Assembly: GCF_028657945.1 (NCBI RefSeq) | Contig: NZ_CP059693.1 | Span: 1,860,001 to 1,924,000 of the forward strand | Direction: 5' to 3' | DNA: 64,000 bases | DNA from: Thalassomonas haliotis | Lineage (GTDB): Bacteria; Pseudomonadota; Gammaproteobacteria; Enterobacterales; Alteromonadaceae | In this document: one piece after another, positions 54,953-61,336 of the stretch | Layout of the letters: each line of letters opens with the position of its first letter | Position numbering within the stretch: the stretch's first letter is position 1 | Notes under the pieces: model-generated | Told to the model about the DNA's origin: nothing | Database searches by the model: none | Seen by the model: the letters and a program-made list of their open reading frames with translations, nothing else | Program-made: the position numbers and the translations under genes

Positions 54953-55543
54953 TTATACCGACACTTTGAGGTCTTTTAAAATACCGTCGGCAAGGTTATA
55001 AACAAATCCATGGACAGTGATGTCTTGTCCTGCCTCGCGGGCATTGCGCAAGATAGTGGTATTGCAGACATTGTTGACCTGTTCGATGACATTTAATTCG
55101 CACAATAAGTCCATGCGTTTGCAGTGCTCGGTTTCGGCATCGAGCTTGTCTTTGTGGAAACGGTAAACATCCTGGATATGTCTGAGCCAGTTATCGATCA
55201 GGCCGTAACTGTTATCATCGGCAGAAGCATGAACACCGCCGCAGCCGTAATGGCCGCAGACAATAACATGTTTCACCTTAAGTACCTCAACCGCGTACTG
55301 GATCACCGACAGGCAGTTGAGATCGGTATGGATCACCTGGTTGGCGATGTTGCGGTGAACAAACACCTCTCCCGGTTTCATACCCAATAGCTCATTGGCC
55401 GGCACCCGGGAGTCGGAGCAGCCGATCCACAAATATTCCGGGGTTTGCTGCTGGGATAATTGCTGGAAAAAATCAGGCTCCTGCGCTGTTATTTCCTGGG
55501 CCCATTTTTTATTGTTATCAAACAAGTGGTCTATGGACGACAT
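54953..55543 (-). CDS. can: beta-class carbonic anhydrase
   Basis: A zinc enzyme interconverting carbon dioxide and bicarbonate in the cytoplasm. The zinc ligands Cys42, Asp44, His98 and Cys101 (CSDSR and GHYGCGGV) sit at the same positions as in E. coli Can. Arg46 pairs with Asp44, as in the enzymes switched by bicarbonate. The 196 residues are slightly shorter than E. coli Can at the C-terminus. A small membrane protein gene lies 86 bases upstream on the same strand. Confidence 0.96.
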   Translation of the reverse strand: MSSIDHLFDNNKKWAQEITAQEPDFFQQLSQQQTPEYLWIGCSDSRVPANELLGMKPGEVFVHRNIANQVIHTDLNCLSVIQYAVEVLKVKHVIVCGHYGCGGVHASADDNSYGLIDNWLRHIQDVYRFHKDKLDAETEHCKRMDLLCELNVIEQVNNVCNTTILRNAREAGQDITVHGFVYNLADGILKDLKVSV

Positions 55544-55629
55544 ATTATAAAGCCCTTTACTTTAACTAAAAAATCCATGACATTTTATGTCATGGCTTGA
55601 TGAAGTAAAGTAAAACATGGTCGAACCTG

Positions 55630-55797
55630 TTACTTTTCTTCCTGCTCTTCTTTTTCCAGTTGCTGGTTGCGGGCCTTGATATCTTTTAATTGCTGCCCGG
55701 TGAGGTGAAATTTCTTTGCGGATTTTTTCAGCAGTAAAATGCCACCGGCTATCAGGCCAAGGCATAGCAGCATAATGATCACAGCTGTGATGGACAT
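55630..55797 (-). CDS. 55-residue single-pass membrane protein (DUF2897-like)
   Basis: A short gene easily missed: ATG 55797 to TAA 55630. The product has one N-terminal transmembrane helix (ITAVIIMLLCLGLIAGGILLL, residues 3-23), then a basic segment (KKSAKKFHLTG) and a charged helix ending in EKEEQEEK. GGAG lies five to six bases before the ATG. The pattern of a helix plus charged tail resembles the DUF2897 family of gammaproteobacterial small proteins; that assignment is tentative and the function unknown. It may be cotranscribed with the carbonic anhydrase gene downstream. Confidence 0.7.
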   Translation of the reverse strand: MSITAVIIMLLCLGLIAGGILLLKKSAKKFHLTGQQLKDIKARNQQLEKEEQEEK

Positions 55798-55880
55798 AGT
55801 CACTCCGTATTTTTGTTAATGTCTGCCATTATATGATCAAATGCCGAAGTTTTTAATCTATGGTCGTATAAAGTAGCTGT

Positions 55881-56145
55881 TTAAAAATATACCAGAGCTT
55901 GTTTTTCCCCGGATGAAACTTGCCCTTCATACTTTCCAGTAGGAGCAACAGCTTTATAATATGGAATTTTATGTATATCTTCGGAGCGCATTAAGCGCGT
56001 TGGCTATCCTTGTGGCACAGGCATTCCCAAATACTTTACTATCAAAATTAAATTCAACTTTGCCACCTATCTGCTTAAACACCGTCGCAGCAGGTAACGC
56101 CGGATAGTGAGGTTTTAGAGTTTCCCATTTCGGCAGCTTATTCAT
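55881..56145 (-). pseudogene. broken Tae4-type type VI secretion amidase effector
   Basis: From ATG 56145 the frame gives 58 residues beginning MNKLPKWETLKPHYPALP, then IGGKVEFN and FGNACATRIANALN, then stops at 55969. The last block matches the catalytic-cysteine segment of Tae4 amidases, which cut peptidoglycan peptides of rival cells (family pattern N-A-C-x-x-R-x-x-x-x-L-N). Shifting frame just after ALN continues the likeness (SEDIHKIPYYKAV, then GEKQALVYF) to a second stop at 55881. The catalytic His region and the C-terminus are absent. No immunity gene (Tai4) or type VI component is nearby. It is a frameshifted, truncated relic. Confidence 0.7.
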
Positions 56146-56489
56146 AACTTGTTCCTTAAGTTATTGTGAATTATAACTGCATGTTATGTAGATGCCTTAG
56201 CCTTATAAAGCGGATGTTTAAATTATAATTTCGATCAGGCTTTATGCGGGAAGATCTCCTATAAGAGTTAGTTGTTACACCCACAGCCCTATGTTAAAAA
56301 CTTACCCGGAGCTAGATAAAACATCTTTTTCCAGCCCTGGCTCTCAGTTGTCATTAGCCATGGGTAAGGCAGCAAACTAACTATCGAATAATGTATATGA
56401 GGCTGCTTATCTTTGGCATTACCAGGATCACCGGCATTGCAGAATATTCAAGCCATATGGTTTTTTAAGTTAGCTTTAACCGGGCCGGA
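56146..56489. other. intergenic stretch without recognisable features
   Basis: About 340 AT-rich bases between the Tae4 relic and the AbgT-family gene. I see no coding frame, no clear hairpin terminator for the transporter gene and no repeats. It may hold the remains of sequences lost with the effector gene. Confidence 0.4.
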
Positions 56490-58025
56490 TCAACCAGCAA
56501 AATACTCGTAGCTACTTTGTAAACCAAGCGGCAGGCCAAGCTGCCAGTAGAGCAATAAAAATATACTCCAGACGACGATAAACACCAGGGAGTAAGGCAG
56601 CATCAAAGCCGTTAAAGTACCAATCCCCGAGCGAGTGACATAGCGCTGGCAATAGACCACGACTAAGGGAAAGTATGGCATCAACGGGGTTATGATATTA
56701 GTGCTGGAATCACCAATACGGTAGGCGGCCTGTGCTAAATCAGGAGAGATGCCTAACTGCATCAACATGGGGATGAATATCGGGGCCAACAATGCCCACT
56801 TGGCAGAAGCCGAACCGACGAATAAGTTAATAAACCCCGTAAGAAATATAATACCGACTATGGTAAACTGTGCCGGAAGTGCCATCGCCTTTAATAACTC
56901 TGCACCTTCAACCGCCAACAACACGCCTAAGTTAGATTGCCCAAACGCGTAAATAAACTGAGCAATAAAAAACATGATGACTAAGTAATATCCCATGCTC
57001 GACATGGCTTTACTCATGCCTTCAATGGCTTGTTTTGAATTGCGTATCTTGCCTATGGCAATGCCATACACCAGGCCAGGGATGAAAAACAGCAGGAAAA
57101 TTAATGGCACAATGGATTTCATTAAGGGTGATGAAAAAGATGTGAGTGAGCCATTTTCATCTCGCCAGGGAGAGGTAGCAAAACTTGCACTAACTACCAT
57201 AAACACAGTAGCCACTAACAGGGCAAGTAACGCCCAACGCAAGGCAATGCGCTCTTCTACCTGTAATGGCTCCATGGTTGGCAAGTCACCGAGATCGCCA
57301 TCGAGTTTATTTTCGGTCAACTTAGGTTCGATAATTTTGTCGGTAATCGCCCAGCCAAGCAAGGTAATGACAATGGAAGAGACCGCCGTGAAATAGTAAT
57401 TGTTCAATGGGTTTAATAAAATATTAGGGTCTAGTAATTGAGCACCCGCTTGCGATATGCCTTGCAACATGGGATCGAGCGCCGAAGGAACAAAGTTTGC
57501 CGAAAATCCGCCCGAGACACCAGCAAAGGCCGCGGCGATACCCGCCAAGGGGTGGCGACCTGCAGCATAAAATATGACGCCGCCAAGAGGGATCACCAAT
57601 ACATAGCCCGCATCTACCGCCGAATGACTGACAATACCGACTAAAATCACCATAGGAGTCAACAGCCAGGTGGCGGTTTTGGCCATGATTGCCCGCAGGC
57701 CAGCGTTGATAAAGCCACTATATTCGGCAACACCTATACCCAACATGGCAACTAACACTACGCCAACCGGGTGAAAGTGTGAAAAGTTGTTTACCATGAC
57801 CGAGAAGAACTGGGTAAGGGCAGGGCCACTCAATTGGTTGATTACCTGTATTCCCTGACCGGACCTTGGGTCGAGGGCTGCAAAACTGACGCCAGACAGT
57901 GCCCAGGATAAGCCCCATACCAACAGCAATAAAAAGACAAATAATGCCGCAGGATCTGGCAATCGATTACCCATTATTTCTACGCGATTAAGGATGCGCT
58001 GCACCCTTGGCGGTTTTGCGTCCAT
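56490..58025 (-). CDS. AbgT-family transporter
   Basis: A 511-residue inner-membrane protein of the AbgT family, whose characterised members import p-aminobenzoyl-glutamate or export sulfonamides with the proton gradient. The N-terminus (RVEIMGNRLPDPAALFVFLLL), GGFSANFVPSALDPML and GDSSTNIITPLMPYFP (family signature near residue 440) are diagnostic. About eleven hydrophobic segments and two re-entrant hairpins are expected from family structures. No folate or peptidase gene is adjacent. Its first 43 codons and upstream region recur at 60997-61262. Confidence 0.93.
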   Translation of the reverse strand: MDAKPPRVQRILNRVEIMGNRLPDPAALFVFLLLLVWGLSWALSGVSFAALDPRSGQGIQVINQLSGPALTQFFSVMVNNFSHFHPVGVVLVAMLGIGVAEYSGFINAGLRAIMAKTATWLLTPMVILVGIVSHSAVDAGYVLVIPLGGVIFYAAGRHPLAGIAAAFAGVSGGFSANFVPSALDPMLQGISQAGAQLLDPNILLNPLNNYYFTAVSSIVITLLGWAITDKIIEPKLTENKLDGDLGDLPTMEPLQVEERIALRWALLALLVATVFMVVSASFATSPWRDENGSLTSFSSPLMKSIVPLIFLLFFIPGLVYGIAIGKIRNSKQAIEGMSKAMSSMGYYLVIMFFIAQFIYAFGQSNLGVLLAVEGAELLKAMALPAQFTIVGIIFLTGFINLFVGSASAKWALLAPIFIPMLMQLGISPDLAQAAYRIGDSSTNIITPLMPYFPLVVVYCQRYVTRSGIGTLTALMLPYSLVFIVVWSIFLLLYWQLGLPLGLQSSYEYFAG

Positions 58026-58160
58026 GTTGAGCCCCGGATTTGATTAAATTTCACTCTACCGATATTAACGAACATATCGAAAAATAAAAGCGGAATGATA
58101 GGTTTATGTAAACATAATCAATTTATGGAGGCAGGTGTATACGACTGAGTATGATAAAAC
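57895..58160. repeat. direct repeat, copy A (5' end of the AbgT gene plus upstream DNA)
   Basis: This stretch, the first 43 codons of the transporter gene and about 135 bases before them, recurs in the same orientation at 60997-61262 with roughly one difference in ten. The two copies bracket the AraC regulator and hydrolase genes. Confidence 0.9.
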
Positions 58161-58702
58161 AATGGCGTCGCCCATTGGCCAGCATGGGAATGAAAGCTGA
58201 ATTGGCAGTCAATCGATCTTCCTTCGGCTTTATTGGCTTGTGAGGTTGAAGCTTCCAATCATTTCATAGCCACAACTGATTTTATTTACTGCGCCTTACT
58301 TCATTTATGGCGATACTCAAGCAATGTAAAAAGCAGCAAAGCTGGACATACATTTCATAGCCACAACTAATTTTATTTACTGCGTCATTTAATTTATGGC
58401 GATACTCAAGCAATGTAAAAAGCAGCAAAGCTGGACATATATGGTCACGTTTGCATAATGAGCATTATTATCGCGCTATCACTTAGCGATTCTTTGATAT
58501 TTATTGCTGACTTTGTTAAGTTTTTTGGGCTGTTAACGGCGACAAATTAAGGGCTGCACTCAACATGGATGCACAGCAGCCATCATATGTTTAGGTTGAT
58601 TTTTAGATAGTTAACAGGATTAACACAGCTTGGTGTAACTGGAATACGTCCAGGTTAATCTAACCGAGTCAATACATTTTATTTATCATTTACTGGGGCC
58701 GT
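58026..58702. other. divergent intergenic region between the AbgT-family and AraC genes
   Basis: About 680 AT-rich bases. The left part is shared with 61128-61262 and should contain the transporter promoter. The middle holds a 91-base tandem repeat (58260-58439). No coding frame is convincing. GGGGCC before the AraC ATG is a modest ribosome binding site. Confidence 0.5.
58260..58439. repeat. 91-base tandem repeat, two copies
   Basis: Copy 1 (58260-58350) and copy 2 (58351-58439) both start CATTTCATAGCCACAACT and end CAGCAAAGCTGGACATA. They differ at a few bases and a two-base gap in the middle. Each includes a small palindromic core CAGC-AAA-GCTG. No transposase or terminal inverted repeat is seen. 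Confidence 0.9.
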
Positions 58703-59590
58703 ATGTCTATGATGATTACATCATCTGAAGATGAGATTAATCAATTTAAATTCCAACCTGAAGAGAATTTTATTATTGATGACATCAGCCACTCTCTCAC
58801 AGGTGTATTTCTGCAACCCCACAGGCACCATTTTTATGAAATTGTCTGGATTTTTGAAGGCAGTGGCTCTCATTTTATCGACTGTGAAAAGTATTCATTA
58901 CAGCCAGGGCGTATCTATCTGATAAAGCCGGGGCAAATTCATCAATGGCAAAAAACAGCATCAGTTAACGGGGTGATCCTGTTATTTTCTGATGCCCTGC
59001 TCGATAGTACATATGGTGAAATGCTGACGAAAAATGCTTCCTTATTTTCGACAAACAGTGAGCGGCCTTATTTCACACTATCCCGGCAAGATGCCGATAA
59101 ATTAAAAAGCCTGGCGAGTCTGATGAAAGATGAATATTCGCAAGAAAACAGTGACTGGCATTTTATTCGCCCCCTGTTGAGTGCTTTCCTCTACTATCTG
59201 CTTCGTTTGGGACGAAAAAACAATGAATTGAGTCATCTACCTCAAAGTACCCAAGCTCAAAACGAGCGGCTTGGTAAATTACTTGCCTTAATTGATAGCG
59301 AATACATCCGATATAAGTCGGTAGAGTATTATGCTGACAAACTAAATATTACCAGTAAACGGCTAAACGAAATTACTAAAATGAGTCTTGGCAAGACGGT
59401 TGGACAAATGCTCCATGAAAGAACAATTTTAGAAGCAAAACGCTATCTTTCTTTGTCAGAAAACAGTGTTAAGACCATTGCCCATAAATTGGGTTTTGAA
59501 GATCCTTCCTATTTTTCCCGCTTTTTTTATCGGGAAACCTTGATGTCTCCTACTGTGTTTCGAAAAAGCATCGCAGATCTATCCAGGTAA
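58703..59590 (+). CDS. AraC-family transcriptional regulator
   Basis: A 295-residue regulator with an N-terminal cupin ligand domain (about residues 20-140; HRHHFYEIVWIFEGSGSHF and PGRIYLIKPGQIHQW) and a C-terminal double helix-turn-helix (about 195-292; SVEYYADKLNITSKRLNEITK, then IAHKLGFEDPSYFSRFF). The gene is divergent from the transporter gene and upstream of the exported hydrolase, so either may be its target. The inducer is unknown. It lies between the two direct-repeat copies. Confidence 0.92.
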   Translation: MSMMITSSEDEINQFKFQPEENFIIDDISHSLTGVFLQPHRHHFYEIVWIFEGSGSHFIDCEKYSLQPGRIYLIKPGQIHQWQKTASVNGVILLFSDALLDSTYGEMLTKNASLFSTNSERPYFTLSRQDADKLKSLASLMKDEYSQENSDWHFIRPLLSAFLYYLLRLGRKNNELSHLPQSTQAQNERLGKLLALIDSEYIRYKSVEYYADKLNITSKRLNEITKMSLGKTVGQMLHERTILEAKRYLSLSENSVKTIAHKLGFEDPSYFSRFFYRETLMSPTVFRKSIADLSR

Positions 59591-59863
59591 TACTTCCGAA
59601 AAACACCCGGCTTCCGGCAATTAATCCATTCCACTGTTTTAAATAAATACCGACAATAACCCATACAACTAATCTGTCAGAGAGAAGTTGTAAGGTAACC
59701 ATATTAATATCGGCAGGTTCACTAATATGCCACTTCGAGCAGCGCTAATAAGCCATTAGCTTTAGCTCAAGGTGTGTCGCCCTATGACCGCTGAGGATAA
59801 CTTTTACCCTTTAAGAAGCAGTAATACATATCAAAAAGCCGCTGCTCGGTAGGTATTTGGAGA

Positions 59864-60880
59864 ATGATGGAAATGAAAATTATTAACCTATTTGTCTATA
59901 TTATTTGCATTCTAGGCTCGTATACCGCGAGTGCGGAAAACAACCATGCCCGGGAGAAAACAGTGCCCTACCAACAGCAAAAAGTGTCCTTTAAAAGCGG
60001 AGAAAATACCCTGCAAGGGATTTTATTTACACCAAGTCAATCAAATGGAAAAACGGTCACTTTAATAGGGCCGGTGGGATATGTAAAAGAACAAGCCCCG
60101 CTACTTTACGGGCAAAGCCTGGCTGAGAAGGGTTATACCGCACTGATATATGATCCAAGCTCTCATGGTGAAAGCGAAGGAGAGCCGCGCCGCACTGAAA
60201 GCGCAGAGCAGAAAACCCTGGATATCATAGCATCGGTCGACTATTTATCTAGCCTGGATACGGTAAATCAATCTGAAATCTACGGGCTGGCGATTTGCCA
60301 GGGCGTTAACTGGATGATAAAAGCGGTTAATCGCGATAAACGCATTAAAGCCATGTCATTGGTTGCAGGTCATTACCTGGATCCCGAGGTCGCGGAAATG
60401 TATAACGGTGGCAAGGAACGTTTGAAAGAAGTTATTAGCAAGGCTGAAAAGGCCAAAGAAAAATACGCCGCCACCGGAGAAGTTGATTACATTCCTATTG
60501 TCGGTTCGATACAACAAGATGCCCTGTTAGCTTCGCCACATGTCTATGACTGGTATATCCCGTGGGAAAATAATGCCAACGGTTTAGGCGGTAAATGGGA
60601 AAACCGGATCTCACAGATGAGTTTGTTAGATATCTGGCAAGCTGATGTCGCAAAAGATTTGCAGAAAATTAAAAAGCCAACCTTATTTATCCACTCTGAC
60701 AAAGCGGCAAGCGGTTCGAGTATTCCCAAACGCTTGTTCAGCGTTATCCCTACCTCAGATAAAAGCCTGGTTTGGTTTGAGGACCAATTCCAGACGATGT
60801 TTTATGACGATAGAGCGCTGATAAAACGAGCGGTTGGTCATGTCGATAAATGGTTTAATGAAACTAGAAATTTACAATAA
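59864..60880 (+). CDS. exported alpha/beta hydrolase, DltE/YcjY-like group
   Basis: A 338-residue alpha/beta hydrolase with an N-terminal signal peptide (IINLFVYIICILGSYTASA, cleavage near residue 24), so probably periplasmic. The fold is seen in LIGPVGYVKE (oxyanion region), YDPSSHGESEG and the nucleophile elbow GLAICQG, where Cys145 occupies the usual serine place. His326 (AVGHVDKWF) is a candidate catalytic histidine and an Asp in FIHSDKAASG the acid. Start codons at 59864, 59867 and 59873 compete; the last gives the best spacing to GGAG and a compact signal peptide. The substrate is unknown; AraC control is likely by position. Confidence 0.82.
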   Translation: MMEMKIINLFVYIICILGSYTASAENNHAREKTVPYQQQKVSFKSGENTLQGILFTPSQSNGKTVTLIGPVGYVKEQAPLLYGQSLAEKGYTALIYDPSSHGESEGEPRRTESAEQKTLDIIASVDYLSSLDTVNQSEIYGLAICQGVNWMIKAVNRDKRIKAMSLVAGHYLDPEVAEMYNGGKERLKEVISKAEKAKEKYAATGEVDYIPIVGSIQQDALLASPHVYDWYIPWENNANGLGGKWENRISQMSLLDIWQADVAKDLQKIKKPTLFIHSDKAASGSSIPKRLFSVIPTSDKSLVWFEDQFQTMFYDDRALIKRAVGHVDKWFNETRNLQ

Positions 60881-60974
60881 AAACATATCACTATGCCATA
60901 ATGTAGTGTCCGTGAGTGCCATCTGAAAGCACAGCCAGAGCGTCAGGTTTTGTAAAAAACTGAATAAGAGGTGT

Positions 60975-61127
60975 CTAGGAAACTAGTGGCGTATCTGACA
61001 GTGCCCAGGGTAAGCCCCATACTAAGAGCAATAAAAATACAAATAATGCAGTAGGATCTGGCAATCGATTACCCATTATTTCTACGCGATTAAGGATGCG
61101 CTGCACCCTTGACGGTTTTGCGTCCAT
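60975..61127 (-). pseudogene. 5' fragment of a second AbgT-family gene
   Basis: ATG 61127 begins MDAKPSRVQRILNRV and continues ALFVFLLLLVWGLPWALS, matching the intact transporter gene over its first 43 codons with three replacements. Likeness ends at about 60997, and seven foreign codons lead to a TAG at 60975. The rest of the gene is absent. It lies 3.1 kb from the intact copy and in the same orientation. Confidence 0.85.
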
Positions 61128-61262
61128 GTTGAGCCCCGAATTTGATTGAATTTTGCTCTATCGATATTAACGAACATATTGAAAAATAAAAGAGGAATTA
61201 TAGGTTTATGTAAACATTATCAATTCATGGGGCCGGGTTGGTAACCACGATTGAGTATGATT
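60997..61262. repeat. direct repeat, copy B
   Basis: The counterpart of 57895-58160: the AbgT-gene start plus about 135 bases upstream, same orientation, with scattered substitutions. The breakpoint inside the gene is at about 60997; upstream likeness fades near 61262. Confidence 0.9.
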
Positions 61263-61293
61263 AAAATTAGCTTTATGCATTAAGGCAGCAGCT

Positions 61294-61325
61294 AAAGCCA
61301 GTAGAAGTTATTCTACCGGCTTTTT
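61294..61325. terminator. hairpin terminator downstream of the GH16-like gene
   Basis: AAAGCC-x-GTAGAA and TTCTAC-x-GGCTTT pair around loop GTTA with one internal mismatch. Read on the plus strand it is followed by TTTTT; on the minus strand, the side of the gene ending at 61337, only TTT follows. It may serve both directions. Confidence 0.6.
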
Positions 61326-61336
61326 AAAGCTCATAA

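Larger units (their letters stand above)
60881..61336. other. region after the hydrolase gene, mostly repeat copy B
   Basis: After about 110 bases with nothing recognisable come the partial AbgT copy and its former upstream region (60997-61262), then a hairpin near 61294-61325. No complete gene is present. Confidence 0.6.

Noticed and set aside
55562-55765. 67-codon minus-strand frame beside carbonic anhydrase
   Set aside because: It has no start signal or family likeness and overlaps, in another frame, the better-supported 55-residue membrane protein.
58260-58439. Tandem repeat as an insertion sequence or MITE
   Set aside because: No terminal inverted repeats, target duplications or transposase frame could be found; it is reported only as a repeat.
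60971-60990. CTAG-GAAA-CTAG mini-palindrome near the end of repeat copy B
   Set aside because: The arms are only four bases and no duplicated target site or transposase remnant accompanies them, so an insertion scar cannot be supported.
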